Position numbers and translations under genes: made by a program
Shown: in pieces, positions 51,692 through 60,795 of the stretch
Position numbering within the stretch: position 1 is the first letter of the stretch
How the letters are laid out: every line of letters starts with the position of its first letter
NCBI RefSeq assembly: GCF_034661175.1
Contig: NZ_CP141058.1
Coordinates: 4,216,001 to 4,280,000, forward strand
Length of the DNA stretch: 64,000 nucleotides
From: Nocardioides renjunii
Lineage (GTDB): Bacteria; Actinomycetota; Actinomycetes; Propionibacteriales; Nocardioidaceae
Reading direction: 5' to 3'
The notes under the pieces: generated by a model
Told to the model about the DNA's origin: nothing
Seen by the model: only the letters and a program-made list of their open reading frames with translations
Database searches by the model: none

Positions 51692-52705
51692 ATGCCAGAG
51701 CAGTCCTCCTCCACCGACACGTCCACCCCGACCTCCACCCGGACCTCCACCCCGGCGTCCACCGCTCCGACCCCGTCCACCCCCGGCCTGCCCGCGGGCC
51801 TCACCACCCGCCCGCTCCGGACGTCCGACGCCCACGCCGTCTTCGTGCTGATGGCCGCGCAGGAGGCGGAGGACATCGGCCAGGTCGCCATCGAGGAGGC
51901 CGACATCGTCAGCGACTGGGCCAAGCCCAGCCACGACCTGGGTGCGCGCTCGGTCGGCGTCTTCGAGGGCGAGGCGCTCGTCGCGTACGCCGAGCTGATG
52001 GGTGCCGACCGCGCCGACACCGCCGTGCTCCCCTCCCACCGCGGTCGCGGCATCGGGACCTGGCTGGCCCACTGGCTCCAGGACCTCGGGCGAGCCGTCG
52101 GCTCGAGCGTCATCGGGATGCCGGTGCCGCAGGGGTCCCCGGGCGACCGGCTGCTGGAGTCGCTGGGCTACCACGTCCGCTGGACCAGCTGGGTGCTGAA
52201 GCTGCCGGAGGGGGCGACGATCCCCGAGCGCGACCTGCCGCCCGGCCACGTCGTACGCACGGCCGAGCCGGCCGAGCTGCGCGCGGCGCACGACGTGCTG
52301 GAGGACGCCTTCCTCGAGTGGTCGGTGCGCGAGCGCGAGAGCTTCGAGGACTTCGAGGCGGCCACCACCGGACGCCCCGGCTTCGAGCCGTGGAACCTCC
52401 GGGTCGTCGTCGACGCGGACGGCGCGGTCGTCGGGGTGTCGCTGGTGCTCGTCTCCGACAACGGCACGACCGGGTACGTCGACCGCCTCGCCGTACGGCG
52501 CGACCAGCGCAACCGCGGGCTCGCCCAGGCGCTGCTCGTGGACTCCTTCGCGCGGGCCCGCGAGCACGGCACGTCGACCTCCGAGCTCAGCACCGACTCG
52601 CGCACCGGCGCGCTCGGGCTGTACGAGCGTGTCGGGATGGTGGCGACCAGCACCTGGGTCAACCGGGGGATCCAGCTGGGCCCGTCCGGGGACGGCGCAC
52701 TTTGA
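51692..52705 (+). CDS. Tandem GNAT-domain acetyltransferase
   Basis: The 337-residue protein begins with a Ser/Thr/Pro-rich linker (residues 1-35) and has two GNAT units. The first contains HRGRGIGTWLAHW (about residue 115), the second RRDQRNRGLAQALLVDSF (about 275), both acetyl-CoA pyrophosphate-binding loops of the Q/RxxGxG/A type. Such tandem proteins resemble mycothiol synthase (MshD) in layout, but there is not enough here to claim that. The ATG at 51692 is the preferred start. The acceptor is unknown. Confidence 0.8.
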   Translation: MPEQSSSTDTSTPTSTRTSTPASTAPTPSTPGLPAGLTTRPLRTSDAHAVFVLMAAQEAEDIGQVAIEEADIVSDWAKPSHDLGARSVGVFEGEALVAYAELMGADRADTAVLPSHRGRGIGTWLAHWLQDLGRAVGSSVIGMPVPQGSPGDRLLESLGYHVRWTSWVLKLPEGATIPERDLPPGHVVRTAEPAELRAAHDVLEDAFLEWSVRERESFEDFEAATTGRPGFEPWNLRVVVDADGAVVGVSLVLVSDNGTTGYVDRLAVRRDQRNRGLAQALLVDSFARAREHGTSTSELSTDSRTGALGLYERVGMVATSTWVNRGIQLGPSGDGAL

Positions 52706-52878
52706 TCGATCGGCGACAGAAGATTCCGGTGAAAAGCTCTGGTCTAGACACGGCTCACCCCTAGGGATCGCTTGCTGTCGCGGGCCCTTTCCAGCCCTTA
52801 CCATTCGACCAACGCCGTTCGGGCGGCGACACGGCAGGGGCGTGGGGCTCCTGTCTTGACTGTTCTGTGGGGGTACTC

Positions 52879-53712
52879 GTGCAAGATCTGCATGCATTGG
52901 TCGTCGAAGACGATCCAGACATTTCCTCGGCGTTGGTGGAGACCCTCGAAGGGGCCGGCTTCCGCGTCACGACGGCGCGCGACGGACGCGCGGCGGTCGA
53001 GGTGGCCGCCGCGGATCCGCCCGACCTCGTGACGCTCGACCTGACGCTGCCGCACATGGACGGCATCGAGGTGTGCCGCCGCATCCGCGAGAGCAGCGAC
53101 TGCTACATCGTGATCGTGTCCGCGCGCTCCGACGAGGTCGACAAGCTGATCGGGCTCGAGGTCGGCGCCGACGACTTCGTGCTCAAGCCGTTCTCGCCGC
53201 GCGAGCTGCGCGCCCGCGTGGCGGCGCTGTTCCGGCGCCCGCGCTCGGCCGCCGCGGCCGAGGAGGCCCCGGTCGCCCGGTCGCCGCACGTGCCGGCGCC
53301 GACGCAGCCGACCGACGAGCCTGCCACCATCGCGGCCGGCGCGGGCCTGGTCATCAACTCCGCGCGGCGCGAGGTGCAGGTCAACGGAGCGATCGTCGAC
53401 CTCACCCGCATCGAGTACGACGTCCTGGAGTACCTCGCCACCCACCTCTCCCGGGTCTGCACCCGCGAGGAGATGGTGCTCGCGATCTGGAGCAGCGCGC
53501 TCACCCACGACCACCACCTGGTGGACGTGCACGTGGCCAACCTGCGCGGCAAGCTGCGCCGTCACTCCGACGCCACCTGGATCCACACGATCCGCGGCAT
53601 CGGCTACCGGATGGACCGCGAGGGCAGCCCGCAGGAGCGGCGCGCCGGTGGCGGGCCCTACCTGGTGGCCCGCATCGACTCCGAGGACTGGGCCCGCGGC
53701 CTGGACTTCTGA
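52879..53712 (+). CDS. OmpR/PhoB-type response regulator 1 (orphan)
   Basis: The 277-residue protein has a receiver domain with acidic pair near VVEDD, phospho-acceptor Asp54 in TLDLTLP and Lys103 in FVLKPF, then a Pro/Ala-rich linker and an OmpR-type winged helix (VDLTRIEYDVLEYLA, HVANLRGKLRRH, IRGIGYRMD). It should bind DNA when phosphorylated. No histidine kinase is adjacent, and the next gene is a close paralogue. The GTG at 52879 is chosen because GGGGG precedes it; another GTG lies four codons upstream. Confidence 0.9.
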   Translation: MQDLHALVVEDDPDISSALVETLEGAGFRVTTARDGRAAVEVAAADPPDLVTLDLTLPHMDGIEVCRRIRESSDCYIVIVSARSDEVDKLIGLEVGADDFVLKPFSPRELRARVAALFRRPRSAAAAEEAPVARSPHVPAPTQPTDEPATIAAGAGLVINSARREVQVNGAIVDLTRIEYDVLEYLATHLSRVCTREEMVLAIWSSALTHDHHLVDVHVANLRGKLRRHSDATWIHTIRGIGYRMDREGSPQERRAGGGPYLVARIDSEDWARGLDF

Positions 53713-53754
53713 CGTCCGTGTGCCGGGCGCTCCTCGCCCGGATGATCCACTCAG

Positions 53755-53779
53755 GTTTACGACGCGTGCACCCGGGTAG
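53755..53779 (+). promoter_or_regulatory. SigB/SigF-type promoter before response regulator 2
   Basis: GTTT (53755-53758) and GGGTAG (53774-53779) are separated by 15 bp, matching the GTTT-N14-16-GGGTA pattern of actinobacterial stress sigma factors. The start codon of the regulator is 28 bp further on. Confidence 0.55.
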
Positions 53780-53806
53780 ATGATTCATCAACTTGGGAGC
53801 AATCAG

Positions 53807-54637
53807 ATGATGAACGAACGCACCGCCGTGGTCGTCGAGGACGACCACGATGTCGGCGACGCCATTTCCGCACTGCTCGACCAGGCCGGCTTCGACGTCG
53901 TGGTCGCCCGCACGGGCGCCGAGGCGCTGACGATCATCAGCGAGGGTCGACCCGACCTCGTCACGCTGGACCTGTCGCTGCCCGACATCGACGGGGTGGA
54001 GGTCTGCCGCCAGATCCGGACGGTGAGCGACTGCTACGTCATCGTCATCAGCGCCCGGACCGCCGAGGTCGACCGGCTCATCGGCCTCGAGGTCGGCGCC
54101 GACGACTACCTCGTCAAGCCGTTCTCGATGCGCGAGCTCCAGGCCCGGGTGGCCGCGCTGTTCCGCCGGCCGCGCTCGTCGGAGGCGCTCGTGCCGGCCG
54201 GGGTCGACGCGGCGCACGCGGTCGTGGCCCACCGCCAGCAGGCGGCCCGGCCCACCACGACCCGCTCGACCACCGGCTGGCCCGCGCCCGCGCCGGACCC
54301 GTCGTCTCCCCACGAGCCCGCCCCGGGCTCCGTGGGCTGCGACGACCTGAGCCTCAACCAGGACGCCCGCGAGGTGCTCGTCCTGGGCGAGGAGGTCGAC
54401 CTGACCCGCACCGAGTTCGACCTGCTCGCCCACCTCGTCACCAACCCCGGCGTCGTGGTCCCGCGTGAGGAGCTCATGCGCGCGGTCTGGGCCACCGACT
54501 TCGTCCCGGACAGCACCCACGTCGTCGACGTGCACCTGGCCAACCTGCGCCGCAAGCTGCGCGCGGCCGCTGCCGACAACCAGTGGATCCGCACCATCCG
54601 CGGCGTGGGCTTCCGCTTCGACCCCTGCTGCTCCTGA
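53807..54637 (+). CDS. OmpR/PhoB-type response regulator 2 (orphan)
   Basis: The 276-residue protein has a receiver with Asp55 in TLDLSLP and Lys104 in YLVKPF, a Pro/Thr-rich linker of about 50 residues and an OmpR-type winged helix ending in WIRTIRGVGFRFD. It is paralogous to the gene before it (shared LIGLEVGADD and RVAALFRRPRS), so the pair probably arose by tandem duplication. GGGAG lies 7 nt before the ATG at 53807. No kinase is near. A stress-type promoter precedes it. Confidence 0.9.
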   Translation: MMNERTAVVVEDDHDVGDAISALLDQAGFDVVVARTGAEALTIISEGRPDLVTLDLSLPDIDGVEVCRQIRTVSDCYVIVISARTAEVDRLIGLEVGADDYLVKPFSMRELQARVAALFRRPRSSEALVPAGVDAAHAVVAHRQQAARPTTTRSTTGWPAPAPDPSSPHEPAPGSVGCDDLSLNQDAREVLVLGEEVDLTRTEFDLLAHLVTNPGVVVPREELMRAVWATDFVPDSTHVVDVHLANLRRKLRAAAADNQWIRTIRGVGFRFDPCCS

Positions 54638-54650
54638 GCGGGGCCCGGCC

Positions 54651-57600
54651 TCAGCGGGCCGACTCGCGCAGCGTGGCGCCGCGGGCCCCGCGCACGGTCA
54701 TCGAGGCGCTCGCCAGGGCGACGGCGCCGAGGACGGCCGCCGCCAGGATGGCGAGCACCACCAGCCGGAGCGGCGAGATGGCGGCCACGAGCGCGGGCGT
54801 CGTCGGGTCGTCGGCGTAGCCGAGCGTGATGGTGCGCAGCACCACCCACTGCGCGAGCGACCCGGCCAGGATCCCGGCCAGCGCGGCGCTGCCGAGCACG
54901 ATGCCGAGCTCGCGGACCACCGCCGCCATCACCGCCCCGCGCGGCACCCCGACCACCCGCAAGGCCGCGGCGTCACGGCGGCGGGCGGGCAGCTGCACCG
55001 CCGCGCTGACGAAGAGGCCGGCCAGGGCCATGAGCAGCACCATCGCCGCGACCACGCCGTAGAGCCGCAGCGCGAGGGCGTACGCGCTCTGGTCGAGCAC
55101 CTGCCGCTCCTGCGCGAGGGAGGTGCCGACGCTGAGGCCCGCCCGGGACAGCGCGTCGGTGATCGACGCGGGGGTGCCCTCGCGGGCGAGCACGTGCGTC
55201 GTGACGAGGTTGTCGAAGACGGGGCGGTCGGTGACGAAGGAGGAGTAGTCGACCAGCAGCCCGGACGGGCCGGTGAACGGCATGCCCTCGACGGCGCCGA
55301 TGCCGCCGACCGGGTCGACGCGGATCAGGCCGTAGCCCTCGTCGAGCTTGTCGATCGCGCGCTGCTGCACGCCGGGGCCGGCCAGCGCCGGGCGCTCCTC
55401 GGTGATGCCGCCGGCGGTGAGGCGGGCCATGCCCACCGAGCCGCCGGTGTCCACGGTCATGTCGAGCCCGCCGCCGGACTCCTCCAGCTCGACGATGGAG
55501 CTGCGCACGGCCGGGTCCGGGGTCGGCGTCCACGCGGCGCCCTCGATCGCGCCGTCGAGAGGAGCACCGTCGACCTCGATCGCGTCCAGCCGCAGCATGC
55601 CGGTCATCCGGGTGTTGGTGCCGGCGCCGCCGCCGAGCGTCATCCCCTCGAGGGGACAGCCCTCCCGGCAGAACGGGACCCGCGCCGACCGCGTGTGCTC
55701 CCCGCGGGGGAACGGGCCGACGTACGCCTTGAGCGGGACGCCCGCGCGAGAGCCGAACCGGACCTCGACGGCGAGGTCGCGGTCCATGTCGGCCCGGTTG
55801 TCGATGGTGAGGGACAGGCGGGTGCCGGTCACGGTCGGGACCACGCCGCCCGGCGCGATCGCCTCCACGACCTGCGCCACGTCGCGGCCCGGGCTCCACG
55901 TCGGGGGCCAGGTGGCGACCCGCGCCAGCCGGCTGCTGTCGACGACGGAGAAGTTGGCGCCGGGGTTGGTGACGCTGGCGGCCGCCATGACCCACTCGCC
56001 CTCGGGGTCCACGCGGCGGGTGAGGTCGATCGCCTCGGAGAGGGTGAGGTTGGTCGACCACGTGGTGTGGGCCGGCGACTCCGTCGCGGCCACGCTGGTG
56101 CGCCAGGTGGCGGCGGAGTCGTAGACGCCGGCGCCGAACACGGCGACGGCGATCGCCGCGGTGATCGGCAGGATCACCAGCGTGCCCTCCTGCCGCCGCG
56201 AGATCGCCCGTGACGAGACGAAGCCGCTCAGCGAACGACCGCGCGATCGACCTGTCCACCAGGTCGCCAGCGCCGCGGTGAGCCGGGTCGCGGCCAGGCC
56301 GGCGACGACCGCCAGCAGGACCGGCAGGACGAGGTCGGTGGCGTCCGGCTCGCCGGGGCCGCTGGCGGACAGCTTGCTGGCGAGCGTGGCGACGGCGAGC
56401 GCGACGAGGACGAGCTGGGCGACGACCGACCAGCGGCGGGCGGCGACGGGGCGGCGTACGCCGGAGAGCTGGGAGGCCAGCGACTCGCGCACCACCAGCC
56501 CGACGGCGATGCAGGCCACGGCCACCGCCGCGAGCAGGACGAGTGTGGCCGCCACCCAGCTGGCGGGCGGCAGCGGCAACGGGAGCCCGGGCACCAGCCA
56601 GCTCCGCACCAGCACGACCGCGAGGCCCAGGCCGAAGGCGATGCCGAGCGGCGTGGCGAGCAAGAGCAGGGTCAGCGGCTCGGCGAGCCCGAGGCCCCAC
56701 AGCTTGCGGGCGGTGACGCCGCGCAGCGACGCCAGGGCGAGCTCGGGGACGCGCAGCTCGCTCGCGGCGTTGAGCAGGCGCATGAGCAGGGCGAGCGCGA
56801 CGAGCACCAGCGACAGCACGGCGGGGGCGATCGAGCTGCGCGCGGTGGACTGCTGGAACCGGACCTCCTCGACCACGGACGCGAGGGAGTTGGTGTCGTC
56901 GGCGACGAGCGTGCCGCCCTCGACCTCGACCGCGGTGTCCGTGGGCACCGCCGACGCGGAGTCGGCCGCCTCGTCGAGCTCGCGGGGCGTCAGGTCGGGC
57001 GGCACGTCGAGCCGGGTGTCGACCCGGACCGTCCAGCCGCCGACGGCGGTGACCGTGTCGTCGGTGGTGATGAGCGGCGCCGGGGCGTAGGGCTGGTAGC
57101 CGCCGCTGATGCTCTCCTGCTCGTTGGTGCTGGTGAGCCGGCCGGGGATCAGCCAGTCGTCCCCGGAGCGCGGGGTGTCGTAGGACCCGACCACGACCAC
57201 CTCGGCGAGGCCGGGGCGGGGCAGGCCGAGGGCCTCCACCCCGCCCGTCTCGAAGATCGCGAGGGGCAGCATCTCGCCGATCTCGGCGCCGGTCTTCTCG
57301 ACGTCGGCGGCGAGCATCAGCACCTCGCCCAGCCGCTCGGGGCACCGACCCTCGACCTCGAGGGCCTCGCAGCCGCCGTCGCGCGACCAGAACGTCACGA
57401 CCCCGCGCAGGGCGCTGAACCGTTCGGACTGCGCGATCACCACCGGGTCCCGCCAGGGCCCGGCGGTCAGCTCCTCGGAGGCCGCCACAGCGTCGCGCTC
57501 GGCCTGCTCGAGGGTGGCCCCGGACTCGGGCGTGAAGACCCGGCTCAGGCCGGTGAGCCCGGGCGGGGTCTCCTGGAGGCGGGTCACCACGTAGGAGTTG

Positions 57601-57731
57601 GTGACGGCCTCCGAGAACACGGGGCCAAGCACCGCCGACCCGATCGCCAGCGCGGTGAGCAGCACGGAGCCGGCGGAGAGCAGGGCGCGCGAGCGGAGCC
57701 CGCGCACGATCGCGCCGAAGAGCTGGATCAC
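54651..57731 (-). CDS. FtsX-like ABC transporter permease, large (1026 residues)
   Basis: The protein has an N-terminal helix (about 15-38), a long extracytoplasmic region, a cluster of helices in the middle (about 300-480), a second extracytoplasmic region (about 510-860) and a C-terminal FtsX-like helix block (about 890-1010). This double-FtsX layout occurs in MacB/LolC-type mechanotransmission or antimicrobial-peptide exporters. The GTG start overlaps the upstream permease stop by 4 bp. It is the last gene of the operon and converges on response regulator 2. Confidence 0.85.
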   Translation of the reverse strand: MIQLFGAIVRGLRSRALLSAGSVLLTALAIGSAVLGPVFSEAVTNSYVVTRLQETPPGLTGLSRVFTPESGATLEQAERDAVAASEELTAGPWRDPVVIAQSERFSALRGVVTFWSRDGGCEALEVEGRCPERLGEVLMLAADVEKTGAEIGEMLPLAIFETGGVEALGLPRPGLAEVVVVGSYDTPRSGDDWLIPGRLTSTNEQESISGGYQPYAPAPLITTDDTVTAVGGWTVRVDTRLDVPPDLTPRELDEAADSASAVPTDTAVEVEGGTLVADDTNSLASVVEEVRFQQSTARSSIAPAVLSLVLVALALLMRLLNAASELRVPELALASLRGVTARKLWGLGLAEPLTLLLLATPLGIAFGLGLAVVLVRSWLVPGLPLPLPPASWVAATLVLLAAVAVACIAVGLVVRESLASQLSGVRRPVAARRWSVVAQLVLVALAVATLASKLSASGPGEPDATDLVLPVLLAVVAGLAATRLTAALATWWTGRSRGRSLSGFVSSRAISRRQEGTLVILPITAAIAVAVFGAGVYDSAATWRTSVAATESPAHTTWSTNLTLSEAIDLTRRVDPEGEWVMAAASVTNPGANFSVVDSSRLARVATWPPTWSPGRDVAQVVEAIAPGGVVPTVTGTRLSLTIDNRADMDRDLAVEVRFGSRAGVPLKAYVGPFPRGEHTRSARVPFCREGCPLEGMTLGGGAGTNTRMTGMLRLDAIEVDGAPLDGAIEGAAWTPTPDPAVRSSIVELEESGGGLDMTVDTGGSVGMARLTAGGITEERPALAGPGVQQRAIDKLDEGYGLIRVDPVGGIGAVEGMPFTGPSGLLVDYSSFVTDRPVFDNLVTTHVLAREGTPASITDALSRAGLSVGTSLAQERQVLDQSAYALALRLYGVVAAMVLLMALAGLFVSAAVQLPARRRDAAALRVVGVPRGAVMAAVVRELGIVLGSAALAGILAGSLAQWVVLRTITLGYADDPTTPALVAAISPLRLVVLAILAAAVLGAVALASASMTVRGARGATLRESAR

Positions 57732-60097
57732 CGGCCCTCCTCCTCGCGGAGCAGGCTCGGTCGCGTGGTGGTCGCGCGCACCGCGCGGGCCCGACCGCCC
57801 ACCAGCACCATCGCGGCGGCGGCCACGACCGCCGGCACGGCCAGGGGCCAGAGGTGGGGCGCGGTGTCCAGCGCGAGGCCGGCCACGGGGACGGCGAGCA
57901 GGGGGAGGCCGTCGAGCAGCAGGGTGACCGCCAGCCAGCCGCCGGCGACGACGGCGACGAGCACGAGAACGGTCAGGCTGGCCAGCTCCGCGCGGCCCGC
58001 CCGGCGGGCCGTGCCGGTCGAGATGCCGAGCACCCGCAGCGAGGCGACGTCGCGACGGTAGTCACGCAGGTGCCGGGCCGCGCCGGCGCCCAGCGCGAGC
58101 AGCGCGACGAGGGCGCAGGCCAGAGCGGTGAGGGCGTACGCCACCGACTGGTCGCCGCCGAACCGGTCCCCGAGCGACTGCTGCACCGACTCGCGCGTGC
58201 GCCAGGTGGCGCCGGTGGCCTCCGCGACCTGGTCGAGCAACGCCTGCGGGGTCGAGTCCCCTGCGACGACCTGGACCTCGGCCGACGGCACGGTCGGCCC
58301 GGACCCGGCCGCCGCCGTGCGGATGTCGGCGAGCGACCCGGCCGTGCCGAGCAGCGGCAGCGAGCGGGCGACGCCGACGACCTCGGTGGCGCGGTCGTCC
58401 CCGGCGAGGTCGAGCGCCTGCGGCCCGCCGTCGCCGGCGTCGCCGGCGATCAGCAGCGGGACCGCGTCGCCGGCCATGTCGAGGCGCAGCTCGATCGCGG
58501 CATCGGGGAGCATCGCCACCTGGAGCCCGTCGGTGCGGTTCACCACGAGCGGGTCGGGTGCCTCGTAGCCAGGGATGAAGCGGTTGTCGAGCGATCCGGC
58601 GACCGAGGCGAGGTCGGGCACCCAGGCCCGGTCGAGGACGTCGGTGTCGCCGACCGCCACGCCCTCGAGCAGGACCACGAAGTCACGACGGTCGAAGAAG
58701 GACTGGTCGTCGCGGCCGACCTGCAGGCTGGTCACGGTGCACCCCTCGGCGCAGTCCGGCACCCGTACGCGGCGGCTCACGGAGGCCCCGTCCGCGGCGA
58801 CCCGGAGCTGGACGGACGCCGACCCGGAGGTGTTCTGCTCGGTGACGAAGTTGAGCACCACCTCGGCGCGCCCGCCGCCCGAGCGGACCTCCTGCCCGCC
58901 CGGGCCGATGAACGCCTTGGCGGGCGGCACCTCGACGCCCGAGGCGGTGACGGTCAGCCGGTCGCCGGCGACCTGGAACGGCGCGGCCCCGCCGCCGAGG
59001 CGCCCCACGGCGTCGGAGGCGGCGCGGGCGGGGCTGCCGTCGTAGAAATCGCCCACGACGGCGTCCCACCGGCCGGCATCGACGTAGGCGCGGCGCTCGC
59101 CGAGCCGGGTCTCGTTGCGGACGATGGCGGTCGCGAGGAGGTGCGTCCCCTCCGGGTCGGCCTGTTCCGTGAGCTCGACGGCGCCCATCGCGCCCAGCTC
59201 GGTGGCGTCGATCGTGCGCTGTCCGGGCACCTCGACGGCCGCCTGGTCGCGGGTCCAGCCGGAGACGGCCACGGCGCCGCTCAGGGCCAGGGTGCCGACG
59301 ACCGCGGCGGCGACGACGAGGCGTACGGGCGTCACGAGGTCGTCGGCGCGGGCCAGCCGCCGGGCGGCGAGGAAGGCGCCGAGGCCACGCCTCTCGGTGG
59401 CCGGGGTGAGGCCACGGGCTGCGATCCGGACCACCCAGATGGCGACCTGCCCGAGGGCGAGGCCGACGAGAGCGGGGCCGAGCAGGACGACCAGGTCGGG
59501 GTCGCCGTCGGCGGCGCGGCTGCGGTAGGCGGCGACGGCGGCGCCGACGATGACGAGGACGCTGAGGAACACCGCGAGGGTCGTCGCGCGCCGCGGCCGG
59601 CGGCGGGTCGACACCTGCACGGCCAGCGGCTCACGCAGCGCGGCCGCGGCGGAGAGGCCGACGATCGCCAGGCCGGCACCGGCGATGCCGACGGCGGCCA
59701 GCAGGGCCGGCCGCTCGAGCGCGGGAGCGGTCTCGGCGAGCCAGGTCCGGGTGGCCACGACGGTCCCGGCGGCGCCCACGGCGAGCCCGAGGAGGGTGCC
59801 GAGGACGATCGCCAGCAGGGGCTCGACGAGGAGGAACCGCCACAGGCGCGCACCGTGGATGCCGCGCAGCCGGGCCAGGCCGATCTCCTCGCGCCGAGCG
59901 ACGGCCAGCTCGGCCCCGATGCTCGGCACGGCGACCGCGCCGAGGAGGAGCAGCGGCGCGGTGAGCCAACGCGAGGTCCCGGCCGCGTCGGCGAGCTGCA
60001 GCACGGTCACCGACCCGCCGACGACCACCAGCGTCATCAGCACCAGCGTCGTCAGGGCACCCCGACGGCTCCAGGCGCCCCGGAGGACTCGGCTCAC
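57728..60097 (-). CDS. FtsX-like ABC transporter permease (789 residues)
   Basis: The protein has N-terminal helices (about 15-60), a helical core (80-250), a large extracytoplasmic domain (280-590) with two cysteine-containing segments (VRVPDCAEGCTVTSLQ), and a final FtsX-like helix set (about 650-780). It is the partner of the 1026-residue permease. GTG start overlaps the ATPase 2 stop. The pair should form a heterodimer. No substrate is evident; antibiotic or lipid export is possible. Confidence 0.85.
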   Translation of the reverse strand: MSRVLRGAWSRRGALTTLVLMTLVVVGGSVTVLQLADAAGTSRWLTAPLLLLGAVAVPSIGAELAVARREEIGLARLRGIHGARLWRFLLVEPLLAIVLGTLLGLAVGAAGTVVATRTWLAETAPALERPALLAAVGIAGAGLAIVGLSAAAALREPLAVQVSTRRRPRRATTLAVFLSVLVIVGAAVAAYRSRAADGDPDLVVLLGPALVGLALGQVAIWVVRIAARGLTPATERRGLGAFLAARRLARADDLVTPVRLVVAAAVVGTLALSGAVAVSGWTRDQAAVEVPGQRTIDATELGAMGAVELTEQADPEGTHLLATAIVRNETRLGERRAYVDAGRWDAVVGDFYDGSPARAASDAVGRLGGGAAPFQVAGDRLTVTASGVEVPPAKAFIGPGGQEVRSGGGRAEVVLNFVTEQNTSGSASVQLRVAADGASVSRRVRVPDCAEGCTVTSLQVGRDDQSFFDRRDFVVLLEGVAVGDTDVLDRAWVPDLASVAGSLDNRFIPGYEAPDPLVVNRTDGLQVAMLPDAAIELRLDMAGDAVPLLIAGDAGDGGPQALDLAGDDRATEVVGVARSLPLLGTAGSLADIRTAAAGSGPTVPSAEVQVVAGDSTPQALLDQVAEATGATWRTRESVQQSLGDRFGGDQSVAYALTALACALVALLALGAGAARHLRDYRRDVASLRVLGISTGTARRAGRAELASLTVLVLVAVVAGGWLAVTLLLDGLPLLAVPVAGLALDTAPHLWPLAVPAVVAAAAMVLVGGRARAVRATTTRPSLLREEEGR

Positions 60098-60795
60098 CCG
60101 ACGACCCGTCCCTCGTCGAGGGCGATGTGCAGGTCACACGCCTCGACGACGGCGGGGTCGTGCGTGGCGACGACGACGACGGCCCCGCGGGCGGCCTCCT
60201 CCCGCAGCTCGGCGAGCACGACGCCGCGGTTGCCCTCGTCGAGCTCGGAGGTCGGCTCGTCGGCCAGCAGCACCTCGGCGCCGACGACGAAGCCGCGGGC
60301 GCAGGCGACGCGCTGCATCTGCCCGCCGGACAGCTCCTCGACCTGGCGCTCGCCGAGGTCGGCGATGCCGAACCGGGCCAGCGCGGCCTCGGCCGCCTCG
60401 TCGGCGTCGGCGGGCGCGACGCCGCGGGCGCGCAGCGCGATCGAGACGTTCTCGCGGGCGGAGAGGATCGGCACCAGGCCGTAGACCTGGAGGACGAAGG
60501 CGACCTGGGGCAGCGGGTCGCCGGCACCGGTCCACATCTCCTGGCCGTCGAGCTCGGCGGTGCCCGACGTCGGCTGGAGCAGCCCGCCGGCGATGGACAG
60601 CAGTGTGGTCTTGCCGGAGCCGCTGGGGCCGGAGAGGGCGGTGACCTTGCCCGCCGGGAAGCTCACGCTGACGTCGTCGAGCAGCGTGCGGCCGTTGACG
60701 TACGTGATCGAGTCGAGGCGCAGCGCGGTCCCGGCCGACGACTGCGGCTCGAGGTGGTGCGCCGGCTGGGGGAAGCCCGTGCCGGAGAAGCTCAT
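60094..60795 (-). CDS. ABC transporter ATPase 2
   Basis: The 233-residue ATPase has GPSGSGKTT, LQVYGL as its Q-loop region, signature ELSGGQMQRVACARG and LLADEPTSELDEG. It resembles MacB/LolD-type ATPases that energise FtsX-like permeases. It overlaps ATPase 1 by 4 bp and the permease by 4 bp. The N-terminal 25 residues are polar and extra to the family core. Confidence 0.9.
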   Translation of the reverse strand: MSFSGTGFPQPAHHLEPQSSAGTALRLDSITYVNGRTLLDDVSVSFPAGKVTALSGPSGSGKTTLLSIAGGLLQPTSGTAELDGQEMWTGAGDPLPQVAFVLQVYGLVPILSARENVSIALRARGVAPADADEAAEAALARFGIADLGERQVEELSGGQMQRVACARGFVVGAEVLLADEPTSELDEGNRGVVLAELREEAARGAVVVVATHDPAVVEACDLHIALDEGRVVG

